Part shown: positions 11,001 through 22,930 of the stretch, in pieces | Position numbering within the stretch: position 1 is the stretch's first letter | How the letters are laid out: each line of letters starts with the position of its first letter | Source: Drosophila miranda | Taxonomy: Eukaryota > Arthropoda > Insecta > Diptera > Drosophilidae | Assembly: GCF_003369915.1 (NCBI RefSeq) | Contig: NC_046675.1 | Coordinates: 25,792,001 to 25,856,000, forward strand | Length of the DNA: 64,000 nt | Reading direction: 5' to 3' | Translations under genes and position numbers: made by a program | Notes under the pieces: model-generated | Database searches by the model: none | Seen by the model: the letters and a program-made list of their open reading frames with translations, nothing else | What the model was told of the DNA's origin: nothing

Positions 11001-14000
11001 TATACGTAATTGCGCATTAATGAACTCAAAATTAATATCATTGAATATGATTTTGAATCACAAAGCGAGTGACCAGCAAGGGGAAGGGGCTCGAACGGTT
11101 GAAGTCCCACGCAAAATTACAATTTACTTTGGGGACATTTGTGGTGTCGCGTCCTGCGGCTTTGTTCGGCTGTGATTCTATGATCCTTTGACCAAGGCAC
11201 GAGTTCATTTGCTTGTGTCGTGGCATTATTCGTATTATTATGCTAATTAGCTCTGCGTCACCATAATTCATGCTTAGTGTCGGTGTTAAACTTTCACCCT
11301 TGCCACCCCCTCCCCCACTTCAAAATGCCATCCTCTGGAATGTATACTCATACTCACATATCCCGAATATTTTCCAGATTCGCAAACGCCCGTCCATGGA
11401 TGTGGCTGATGATGTTGTGCTGTAGGTCCCTGGGAATTCCATGGAAGTAATTCAAAAGAGTTTTTTAATTGCCCGAAAATAGAGAGAACATAAATTAAAT
11501 GAGCATAAATTAGCGAAAATTCATAAACTAATTGAATGAACTTAAAACATAATATATGTGTGTCCTCTCCTATGAATATTTGTTTCCATGAAAGTAGATT
11601 ACATCTTCCCCCAATGTACATTTAGGATACCATCCTCCCCAAGGGGGATGTGAAATGTCAGATATCACCGCAAAGTTTATGACTTATTTGATTAATGATT
11701 GGAGCAAAATCCTTAATTCTGTTTGAATAGTAATATCTGATTCGTGGGAATCCATGATTGCAGCGGTTTTTTGGAAAATGAAAACAATCGTTTAGTGTTT
11801 CACGTGATTCCCGAAAACTCTGCTGTCGTTTTGCTTTTCAGACTTCCAGATAATTTGCTGACACATTTGTATGATGATATTGCGACACAATTTATCCCCC
11901 ATCTAAATCTTTATGCCTCTCCTCTGCTCACGCTTTCTGCAAAGGTTAACACATTTATTTACGTTGGGCAATTTGGCTAACTGATTTATTTTCAGTTAGG
12001 ATAGGAGTTAGGCCGGGCACCCAGACGACCCATTGACGTATCTTGTCAGCTATTGAAGCATAAATTAATGATTATGTATGCTACGGCGGGCAGGCAGATG
12101 CAGAGTCCTGGCAGGGGTTCTGCCAGAGACCTGTGGAGAGACCTTTGATAAATGCTTTCAAATTGTCTAAGGTGTCTGTGTCGGTATCGGTGGTGTCTGT
12201 GGAAAATTTCGTTTAAACACTTATTTGCTTAGCATATGTTATTTGTGTAAACAATAAAAGTGCCAATTTCTGCCTATTGGTGCATAAATTTCTCGGTAAA
12301 AAAAGGAGGTGCGTCGTGTACATCGAATATCCTGCTCAATGTCATGTCAACATGTATCTCCATCGCTCCTTCCCTGTATGGCCGATATGACCCATATAAA
12401 TCTATCTCAAAAGAAAAATAAAGAAAATGAAACAAAAACTCTGTTGAGGCTGAACTGAAAACGAAAGCAAAATGCAGCGAAGGGTAAAAATTACGCATAC
12501 GCCCCATAAAATCTAAGTACAACATATTTCAATAGACTGTTCGACACTTCTGGCATCTTTTACTCCTCTTTCCCATCTGTAAGATTCAGAATTCGATTCG
12601 GGATTCGGGAGTAGGAATACGGAGGAGTTTATTTTACTTACAGCAAATGTAAATGATCCAGTTGCGAAAAAGTTTCCTCGCCAACGTATTCAATTCGATT
12701 GTAATCCAAATAGCTGAAATAGTAAATACATATTTATCAATGGTGGAACAAACTGTTTAAGCTCTGCGTAAGACCCCTTTAAGACTCGTCGCCATGCTCG
12801 TGTGAATAAGTGATGAATGCTTTAGCTAGTCAGATGAAAGATAATCATTGTTGATGCTCAGCTAAATTTCGGTTATTGACTAGAGTCGTTATCACTGGAC
12901 GACATTCGTTGAATCTACACTGATGACTGTAGAAACTGCCAATAAGTAAAAGGACACATGAGTCGAGATTTATGTAAAAGCTAGAAGGAAGCGTTTCCGA
13001 ACCCATAAAGTATATATATTCCAGATATCAGAGACTATAAGAGCTAGCACAACCAGATTTTCTGTGATTTCACGGATTTCAATGACACATATATATTCAT
13101 CGTGAACGTCGTCATTATAGTGGAAATCTTACAAAACCTTCTACACAAATTGTTAGCTCTAGCTTTAATATTCTATTGATGTTGGGTAAGAATATAAACC
13201 CATTTTAATATGGTTGGAAATGCTTCTTTCCGTCTGCTGTTTAAACACATTCGAATACATAAACGAATAGAACTTCAAATTCTAAGACAATCTCAACTAA
13301 AAGATACCAAAAGCACACTTACAAATCTAAACAAGTGCAACAACTTTGACAGCATTGTCCCAGTCCTCAAGAGCATTTGAGCTTATGGCCCATCATGGAG
13401 CCGGACTCTCGACTCTCGACACCCAATACCCGAGTAACCCAATGAGTGGGGTGTCTGCCCGTCGCTTAACAATGGCAGACAGTGTAAAGCATTTCACGCT
13501 TGAATAGATCAACAGAGTGGGAGACCAGACCAAGCCGGAGACTGCTTTCGTTTGTGTTTTTTAATCTTAGAAATAGAATAGCCCTCCCATAACCCAATTC
13601 GATTTACTTACACTTCGTAAAGCGAGGAAATATTCGGCAACTGCACATTGCGCAAAGTGAGACGATTCCGGCTGAGGACGAGCCATTCTAGGCGGTGGAC
13701 GGACTTCAGTTGCTCCATGGGAAAATGGTGCAGATGGTTGTTGACCAGGAAGAGCCACTGGAGGGAGTGCAGGTCACCGAAGAGGCCGTGTGGGAGATGA
13801 CTGATATTGTTGTGACTTAACTCGAGGCGTTCCAGTTGCGACAACCCACCAAAGCTGCCCAGGGGTACTCGTGATATGTTGTTGAACTTAAGGGTTCTGG
13901 AAATGGTATAAATGAAAGCGGTTACAGTCCATTGTGAGTGATTTTTCAGCTTACAGTTTTTGTAGACGCGTCAGATTGGCAAAGACATGTTCCCTTAGGG

Positions 14001-17000
14001 TAAGGTTGTTGCGGATGATGATCAGATTGGTCACCTCCACACTGATGCGCGGCCAGCGACGCAGCTTAGCATAGATGCCGCAATAGAGGGTGGTGCCCTG
14101 GCCACAACGGCAGCTCCGCGGATATGTGACGATACCTGACGGAAGGGAAGAGAAGTAGAGAACAGAACAGAAGATGTATTACAGGTTGTTATAGATTCAG
14201 AGTCAAAAATATAGTCCATCGAGTAAGTGTTTGGTTTTAAATTGAAACGGAATCCACCAAACTAAAATTACATTTAAGGATATAGAACACCTTAAGTATT
14301 GTGTACTTTTTTACAAAATTAAAGTTATGGGATATCTGATTAAAAGTTAAGATATTAAGATATTAATGGTATGAATTAGAATCAATTTTAATTATATTTT
14401 CGAATTGAATTGTAGAAAAACTCAAGTTTTTACTGTCCTAACCATCGGTTGCACTAGATTGATGCCTTGGCTAATCGGTCACTCTGGATGAAGCTGGAGG
14501 ATGGAGTTGATTGATGCTTTGGCTAAATGAATCGTCCACCTACCACAAGTCCAGTTCATTGTCTGGCTCTGATTCCTTGTCACCGCTGGCGGAGACGCAT
14601 CCACGGTGCTCGCATTCGACTGATTCTGTTGCTGTAGTTGTAGCTGCTGTTGCTGTTTCTTTTCAATAGCATTACGCACAATTTTATCGGCAATCTCCTT
14701 GCTGCCGTAGAGCAGGCCACACTCCACAGGATGCTCATCGCTGCCATCGGCACAGTCGGGCCGGTTATCGCACATCTGACGCTGGGGAACGCAGAGGGTG
14801 CCATTGTCGCAGGCGAAGCTGCCCGAGGGGCAGGGTCCTGCCAACAACACGAAAATATGCACAATAATTAATACTCGAAAGATAAGTCGATTCTGATTAG
14901 TTTTGTTTAAGTTATTCAAGATCAAAATTTAATAATATTTTTGCTATTTATACAGAAATTATTTACAGAATCCCGCTGTTCATGTTTTTATACACCCAAA
15001 GACAATAGCCCTGAAACTGTTTTATTTACACAAAAGTAATTATATTTTATAGTAATTTTTCCTTTACCATTTTCCCCTATAAGAAAGATTATTCGTGTTA
15101 AAAGTTTTTCCTCAAAAAGAGCCTCTCTAAAGAGCCTACTAATGGAAAAACGTGAGGTGATAAAGTAAAAAACATATGGAAAAATCAAACTTTCGCGTCC
15201 CGGTCGCGGTCCCGATTCCATTAGTTCAAACTTATAAATGCTAAAAGAGATATAAATAATTTGTAAATACTCGAAAGAAACCGACATTAATTTTCTTCTT
15301 AAATAAATTAATAGCTTTAGAATTTTCCAATCCGTTTGGCAGATTGTCGCATTTTACTGGACTAAGCCAAAGTCGATTTCTATATTGCGTAAGTTCGCGA
15401 CCTCGTGTTTAGTGCTATCATTATGTAAACTAAAGCTCGATGAGCCCCATCTTTTGTACTAAACAACTAAACTAACAAAATTCCATCAAAATGCTAAAAA
15501 AGGTGGGGAAAATTGTTGTTTTCTACCTTTTTCGTACATTTAAGAGCGAACGAACGAGCGCTCGCGACCCACGCAAATGTTATTTATATTTCGATTAAAT
15601 ATGGGCCGTATTAAAAATAGTGCATTCTATTTAATTTTTTTCTTTTTTTTAATTTAAAACCGATATATTTCGTTGAAACGAGTTTCTTTTCTTTTACTGT
15701 GCCATTTGCTTGTGAGTGTAGATTCCAATACATAGAACCTGTTCTAAGAAATACAGCAAGTTTTTCAGAGGGCGTCCCTTAAGCAGCATACCCTACTATA
15801 CCCAACGTTCTTATTGTTTCAGCAGCTTATCATACACCCTACGCGGCGTATAAGTAATTATTCTAATCGCTGGCAGGCAAACTTTAAACTGGAGATGACA
15901 ACTTAATGCCGCTCCCCATCTGCCCATCCAACAAAGGATTTCGGATTTCAGGCCAAAGCAATTAAACTTAATGTCCAAAGAAAGTTTTGCTTGTTGTTCT
16001 TTCTTATTTATTTTTGGTTTGGCTTTGCTTTGGTAACAATATGTTATTTTCTTTTTTTTGGGCGGCTAAGCATTGGCAGTACATGATTCGAATGATTGTT
16101 TGCTTCAAAGAAATTAATAAGCCATACGAATCAATTTATCCTCAAAAGTTGCACAAACAATGGTGCAGGGCCAGAGTTTCCTCCAAAAGCAATTCGAAGT
16201 ATAAGTTTTTGTAGATTTATGTACGGCTTACTCTTAGACTTAGTTTATCCTGAGCTGAGACTTTTTCTGGCTGACTAGTGCCAGCTTCTTTCGGCAATTG
16301 CCATCAAATAAAATGTCAATTTTGTTTTTCACTTTATCAATTTTATGATTTGTCTGGATGTCGCGTCTCCACTGGCGTCGACCGCCTGAGTATTCAGGCA
16401 ATTAAAGTCCCGCGATTATGGAGCACGCATTCATTAGACAAATGACAAAAAAACGTGGATACGGAGCACCTTGGGACCCGTTAATCCATATGATATGAAC
16501 TTGCGTAATAAAATGGTTGGAAAGCATATTCTTTTTTAGTTGTTTTCGTGTACACCAGGCAGAAGAGCAGAACAGGAGGCCATCCCTAGAAAGTGATTTC
16601 CCTTATTTCCTAGTATCCTTAGAGAAATGTATGGCATTTATAAAGCAAATAATAGTCTAAAGGGTTAATCAAGACAGCTTCTATTGAAAATAAAATGGGA
16701 TTTTCATCTAACTTTGAGTAAATCTGTCTGTGTTTCCTTTCCAAAGAAAAGTAATACATGATCCGACAACAACAGTCCGTTCAGAGGTGTTTATATCCTG
16801 AATTTGTATATTGTTAATTTTATAGACTTTAAATAAGGAAGGAAGGACTTTTCAAAGAAATGTTAAGCAAGAAGATCAAAATTGTATATTTAACAGGACA
16901 GAATAAATCCTCCACATTCTAAACCTTTTATAGGACAAACTTCGTCGTATTTAATTGTTAGATACAGCAAGAAATTCTCCCAGTTCTTGTTTTTTTGTTT

Positions 17001-18438
17001 TGTGTAAAGAGTTCTCCAGATATGTAAATTTAAGCACCATTCGAATCTATTCGTTAAGCTTTCATTAGACTAAGTAATAAATGCAGTAACAAGCGATTGC
17101 TGATTTTGAGTAGAAGTCATTCAAGAAAAGTCACTCATTCAAAATGACTAATGTCTACCCATCGATAAACTTTTTCCAAAAACTATTTTTACATTTCCAT
17201 TTGTTGGAAATAAATTTCGCTGTATGAACCATATTTCTTTTCCTTCTACATCTATAAATTTCTGACTTCTGACCTTGAACACTAGGAGAGACTTTCATGT
17301 CCATTGCGGCCCAGATGGAGACACACTTTAGCATGCATCTTAGTGCCTCCGGCAACTTCCTTTTATTCTCGGGCAGATTTAAACCTAAGCCGGACAAATG
17401 CCTTCGGGAGATAAATAATTTCTTGCTCTGGCTGGAATGATGCATGTACTTGGGATTCGAGGCGACAAAGTGGCATAAATCAAGAATGTTTTGCCTATTT
17501 CCTCGTTTCTTGTATGGCAAATCAATACGCAAATTGGGATAAAAAATATAATATTGAGAGCCGAGGCAAAACACAGAGAAAATTCCATGATATTGATATT
17601 GATACTCGTAAAACAAGATAAAGGCATGGAACAAGGAACCAGGACCAGGACTCCGAACAAGAGCCAGCAGAGGGTGAAGGGAGTCGGTGCTAAGGAATTT
17701 ATATACAGTGGTGACTTGGGAGAGTGAACCAATTGGTAGGTAAACCTAACCACATCCAAATGGATATGTTTTCATCTGATTTTAAACTCTTTAAATGATT
17801 CTTTACATTACATGATGATTAATTACATCTACCATGACCTGCCTCTTGAATTCAGAAACAGAACCATCGTCAAATCAAAACGTCACCTTCTTCCTTGCGA
17901 GTCCATGTATACCTCTAAAATTTTAAAGATAATTTTACTCGTAATTTGCTCAATGATCTGCTCATTGCTATAAAGAAATATATAATTCATTGATTTAAAA
18001 AAAATGCCTTTCTTTAGCATTTCTCCATGTAAATCCTTTTGTTTTAATTACATATTTCCCTCTTATGTGAGCGTTCCCTGTCCGTTGGAAAATCGTTTTG
18101 TGCTCAAGAGCAAACTTTGTGTTGTGTATTTATTTTTTTATGGTCAGGCGTCTGGGTTTTTCCCACTCCATACTGAGTGGTTTTGTTGTTACGTTTTTAT
18201 CGTATTACACAACAAATTACTTTCAAATACTTTTGAGCATAAAATTTATGGGCATTTTGCAGTTTGGAATTTGATTCTCGTTTTTGTTTGTCCACCCCCT
18301 TCTGTATGGTGCGTTGATAGATTGCAAATATGTAGTTATAGATCGCTTACCCAGACTCAAGTAGAATATCAGGGCGGAGAGCAACATGACGACGGTCATC
18401 AGGCAGACGCCCACAGCGATACTCCTTCCATAAACCAT
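5051..18438 (-). CDS. Lgr3: Relaxin-receptor-like leucine-rich-repeat GPCR
   Basis: Nine exons join in phase: 18438-18351, 14837-14544, 14135-13955, 13896-13612, 12713-12642, 11429-11358, 7440-7369, 7309-6866 and 5861-5051. They give 772 aa. Exon 1 encodes a hydrophobic signal or anchor. Exon 2 encodes an LDL-receptor class A module ([27 protein letters not shown]) plus a Gln-rich stretch. Next comes an LRR cap ([11 protein letters not shown]), then about nine leucine-rich repeats. Three exons are exactly 72 nt, one repeat each, as in the type C LGR (RXFP1/2) family. The last two exons hold seven transmembrane helices. ERF replaces the DRY motif, NPLLY matches the NPxxY motif, and the tail is short and Thr/Gly-rich. 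In D. melanogaster, Lgr3 is the receptor for the relaxin-like Dilp8, which couples tissue growth to developmental timing. It is a plasma-membrane protein. Confidence 0.93.
7441..11357 (-). other. Lgr3 intron, 3.9 kb
   Basis: This lies between the 72-nt LRR exons at 11358-11429 and 7369-7440, and the phases already match directly. ORFs inside it (for example about 8350-8700 and 9087-9506) are short, lack splice-compatible ends and do not resemble a known family. It is AT-rich with no repeat structure that I can see. Confidence 0.6.
14838..18350 (-). other. Lgr3 first coding intron, 3.5 kb
   Basis: This separates the signal/anchor exon from the LDLa exon. It is AT-rich, with T-runs near 15640-15660 and no supported coding exon. 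A short run around 15553-15570 (gaacgaacgagcgctcgcga) is locally GC-rich. Confidence 0.6.
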
Positions 18439-18517
18439 TTTGGATGGGTCCTAGATGGGTTTTCCTGCGCTGTGTGTTTTCGATGCGCGCTTATCTAATT
18501 AGTGGGCCAGCGTGGCA

Positions 18518-18543
18518 GGACGGGCTGGACGGGCTGGACGGAC
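18518..18543 (+). repeat. GGACGGGCT minisatellite, about 3 copies
   Basis: A tandem nonamer-like repeat (GGACGGGCT repeated) lies just upstream of the Lgr3 start exon, on its 5' side. It is short and probably without function. It could fall in the Lgr3 5' UTR or promoter. Confidence 0.6.
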
Positions 18544-21500
18544 TCCTCCTTGACCGAGTTCATCATTCACAGCGCCCCTATTCCCACTCCGACCACGCCC
18601 CCATACATTCATACACTGAACCACAAACAACAACTCTGTGGTGCTGACTCATTGAGTTTTTATATTATTATTTCTTATATAGCTCCGCGTTTTTTCTTCG
18701 TTAATTTCTTGTCACTTCATTTGGCTAATGTTCCCCGCGCTTCGTTGAAACGAAAAAGAAACGGAGAAGAGAGTTTTAAGTGCCAGGATTACACAGCAGA
18801 TGGAGCGGAAGGAGCCAGAGGTGGGGGGGAATAAAATTCAAAATTAATATTTTGTATGGCAATGGCTTTCCACTTGATGGGTTCCGATTCCCGTGGATCT
18901 GATGTGCAGCAAAAATGATGCACCGGAAATTAATTAACCGTAAGAAAGTTTCTTTCAAACGGAGAGAGGATGTGCAGAGGATTAGTATGTCAGTTTAATT
19001 TTTACACAAGGACATAATTTACTTGCAGATGAAATTAATTGAAAAATACACCGCTTGTCATACTTATTGACGGATTTAATTATCTTTGAAGGAACGTGGT
19101 TACGGAAAGTTTTTTCTTACTAATGCGAACTTCTTACACTGCGCGACAAAATAAAATCTTTTGAATAAAATTTGCACGAGATAAAAATTTAATTGTAGGC
19201 CTGGACGGGTAGATCCCATCCTCATACTTAGAATTTTCAATATAACCCCAAAAATGTCTTTAAAAATTTAAAAACCGTGATTTGGTGACATTGCTAACTC
19301 TCACAATTTTCCCTGGGTGTTTGCTGCGCCTATAAGCAAAAAAATTAACTGCATTAAAAGAGAATTGTATGACCTTTCATAGGATTTTTTTACTCGTGTC
19401 GATACAATGGCTATAACTGAAGCTTTCCGACATTTTTAATGTTTCTTAAACAATGCCATTCTTCTTAAATTTGTTTTGAATGTTGTTTCTTTTTTGATTG
19501 CTTTAAATATTTGAAATCTTGTGAGACATAAATAGTCAGAAGAATAATAAACTAATCGAAAAATGTATCTCTTCTCTAAATAGTACTGTCAAAAGTGAAT
19601 TCGTTATAGATGTATTAATGACTTAAATACCTTCTAGATTCATTTGATTTTCCAATGGAGTTTATTTTGAGTGTTATTTGTACAGCATCTCAGGATAATT
19701 TCGCACAATTTATGTAGTGAGCTTTTGTTTCAGAGTTTAAATTTTAAAGCTAGGATTATCAAAGGATTTGACAGGCTCAGCAGGGGTTTCGGTAGCAAAG
19801 CTTTTGACAGTCAGCTGGACTTATGGAATGAATGCACGGTCTCTGGGGTGAAGACTCAATGCTTTTAATGTTCTTATGCTAAGTAAATTCAACGATTGCG
19901 ATAAAACAAATTTGTGCAAGGTAGGTACTTCTGCACGACTATAAGCAATTTTGTAGTTGATTGCTGGGAATTGTGTTTATAAAAGAAGTTAAGCCACAAC
20001 AAATTGAACTAAAACACTTTAACATCTTCGGTTAGAAGGCACATTCAATTTAAAACCTTCCAGTTAATGCATTCAAAAACCCTTTATTCAGCATTCAACA
20101 TCAACTAAAGTAACCAGGAAAACAGATTGATCTATCTCCTTTTGTCAAACCAAAAACTATCTACTTGCAAAACAGCAGGAAACTGCAAAAACTTAAAGAC
20201 AAAAAAGTAAGAAAGGGGCCAGGAAAAGGGCATAAAACAAAGCGATTTTTATTTTCCCTGCTGAGTCTGTCAAAATGAAATGAATGATTTCAGCTTCAAG
20301 GGAATGCCATGTGCTTCTGTTCAGACTTTTGTTCCCCCTTTTAAGCAGCCGATTTTATGCCCTTAATTTATGCAATCCATTAGGGCAGCCGAGGTTATAA
20401 AATTGCCAAATGTACTACGAAATGGAAGTGCAATATGTGACCAACGTTTTGTGGAGAGGCAGGCCTTTTTTTCTGCAACATTTCTTGCGCGGCTGATTAA
20501 ATTTCGCTTAATACTTGGGGGCCACTAGGGTCAGCGGCGAAATTGTTTTCGCATCGTTGTGGGCTCGGGCACGGGTCAGAATCGAACGTCAAGCTGAAGG
20601 TCAGCCGTAGACAAATCATAATTTCCGCAAAAGGTCATCGCATGGGCTCATGCATGATCCCCCAGAACAGAAGGAACAGGCAAAGGACAAACAGGACTCT
20701 CATTATCTCAATCGTCGCAATTGAACAACATTTGGTGTGGAAAAGTGTCATAAAAATGTCCCTTCAGTCTCCTGCTCTTGATGTCTTGTGCCTTGGCCAC
20801 TTAAGGCTCCCTTGACCACTTCTGAAGATTGTGTCAACGCGATAGGACACACCGCCAACCGACCATTCAAATTCCCCTTTTCAGCTTTCTCTCCTTCGCA
20901 TCACTTTCACAGCCCGCAAAAGTAGGCAACACTTGGTTTCAAAACCGTTTGCTGAACCGTTTACTGAACCGTTTACAAACCGCGCGCGTTTTGCCTTCAG
21001 AATAAAGCTCAGAACGAACAGGACCAAACACGTCAACGCACATTGGCCAACTGAAGCTGGCAACAGCATTTGTTGCTGATTATATTTTGCTCTTCCAGAG
21101 CAGCAGCAGCAGACACAGCGGCTGTGAAGCAGCAGAGCAGCAGCAGCGCAGTCTTCGCTTCGGGTGTTCAGAGTTCGGCAGACCCGGCGTGGCGGAGTCC
21201 GTTCGGTTCCTGCGGTTTTTGCCGGAGCCTTTCCAGTGTAGGGAGTAACTGGTTCAAACCCCACTGGGGAACAAGTTGAACGCTTTTATTTTTCTTTCAA
21301 TTTTTAATCTAACTGCAGACGTACTCGTAAATTAAAAGATGTTTTATCTGAGTAAGTTTATGTATGCCAAATGTTTGCCCAGAAAGCGGCAAAGACTATT
21401 AAGGACATACGATACGGATACGTTACTAAAAATTCATATACTATGTATTAAATGTGGTATATTAAACCCCAATATCTGTTCTGCGCTTATTCAAGTTCTG

Positions 21501-21650
21501 CTCTTTCAAAAATACTTAGCGAATCCAGTAGAATTTTGTACCTTCTAAGAGATTTTAGTGTTAAAAAATCATAAAGATAAAAGAAAATGTGAAAGGTATC
21601 TTAAAAACTAACGTATGGATGAATTAGGTTCCTATATTTACATAAACTTT
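18544..21650. other. Intergenic, no gene seen (Lgr3 5' side to transposon scrap)
   Basis: Mostly AT-rich, with short ORFs only. A Gln/Ala-rich CAG-repeat patch lies near 21095-21150, and locally GC-rich sequence around 21140-21260. Lgr3 upstream exons or regulatory DNA are likely here but cannot be placed from the sequence. Confidence 0.5.
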
Positions 21651-21785
21651 TCATGCAAGGATGCCCCATAGATCCTCAATTAGATTTAAGTCCGGCCTCA
21701 TTGCCGGCCACTTCATCAACGGTATCTTGTGGATTTCAAAATAGCACATTGTAGCCCGGGCAACATGAATTGGCACATAATGCAT
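21651..21785 (-). mobile_element. Decayed Tc1-type DDE transposase fragment
   Basis: The minus-strand translation carries the characteristic end of a Tc1/mariner-superfamily catalytic domain. One motif is PIHVARATMCYFEIHKIPL. The other is the signature WPAMRPDLNLIEDLWGIL, matching the family pattern WPxxSPDLNPIENLWG with its last catalytic Glu. The second catalytic Asp, expected just before PIH, is gone (HYVPIH in its place). There is no transposase sequence upstream and no obvious terminal inverted repeat, so this is a dead remnant of about 45 codons. It lies downstream of the RASSF8 3' end. Confidence 0.8.
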
Positions 21786-21956
21786 TACTATTTGTGCAAT
21801 GAAAACCTTACTCTCAGAAGAATAGATACATATGTATATGCATAGTCCTGTAACTAAAGATATCATCATTGAAATCAAACTTTTTCCTCACCCATAAATT
21901 GAATAAAAAACAATGGTATTTTTCGAGTTTTAAAGAAAAAAAAAAAAAAAGATGTG

Positions 21957-21962
21957 TTTATT
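21957..21962 (-). terminator. Candidate poly(A) signal for RASSF8
   Basis: AATAAA on the minus strand (TTTATT on plus), about 970 nt past the RASSF8 stop, with an A-rich run (on plus) just beyond it. The intervening 21963-22930 is AT-rich and holds no ORF of note, fitting a long 3' UTR. The assignment is inferential. Confidence 0.35.
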
Positions 21963-22930
21963 AGCTATTTAGATATAATGCAATTAGAATTTGTTCTAAA
22001 TCGTTTGTTTAAAGTTAATAGTAATGTGTATTAATAATTAAATTGCATTGCTGTTGTTGTTTTTTGTGGTTTTTGTGTTGTGTCTATAAATCTTGTGTAA
22101 TTATTAAATATTGCTAATTAAAAACAAACTAAAAACATAATACGCATAGGAAGCTACAAAATATGTTTCCATATACTAATGTCTAACACCTTTTTGCAGT
22201 TGCTCAAGTGTAAGATCCCACATACGCGTAGAGATCCCAACCGGTGGCTAAGGCTAAGCACTTTAGAAGTGATACGTTCAACAAAGCATTGCTAATTTGT
22301 AATTGTTTTTTTTTTTTGCTAAAGCTGCGCTAAATGCTTAAGTACAATAGATTTTTGTGTAATTTGTGAATCCATTAATCCATCCATAAGCGAATCACTA
22401 AGTGCACTACTTAAATGGTAAAAAGGCGTTTCGAATTATTGCAACAATTAATGTTCGTATTTGTAAAATTAACAGCTAATGGCGGCGTTTTGTTTTGTTG
22501 GAGATTGGAAGGGGTTTTCAGACTAGCAACAAAAACTAATCAAAAGTATAGCACACGAAACTAAAATAATTGGAATGTAGATAAAACATGGTACACTGAA
22601 CTTTGTGCAGATATTTTGTGTGTGTTGTAAAATTGTAACAATAATTATAATCATTGCTTTGAGAGATCCATCAAGTGTTATTTCGGAAAGTTAATTAGCT
22701 AAAGCAATGCCTTCCAAGCACGCGGATGGATCATTGTAAATTTGTATAGAATATGGTGTATAATTGTGATATCCATATGGAAGCGTTGTGCTCTCTCAAC
22801 TCCATTATGCATTCAAGATATGTCCTGTCCGTCAAATTGTTTGTTCCCAGAAAACATTGTTGTTGTTGAAAAAACGCTTAGAAAAATATGTATGTTTCGA
22901 TGTGTGCTGCTGCTGCTGTGCTGTGGTGCT

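Noticed and set aside
21170..21270. Possible tRNA (TGGCGGAGTCCG A-box-like and GGTTCAAACC B-box-like sequence)
   Set aside because: The T-arm stem does not pair, no acceptor stem can be formed, and the anticodon arm is missing.
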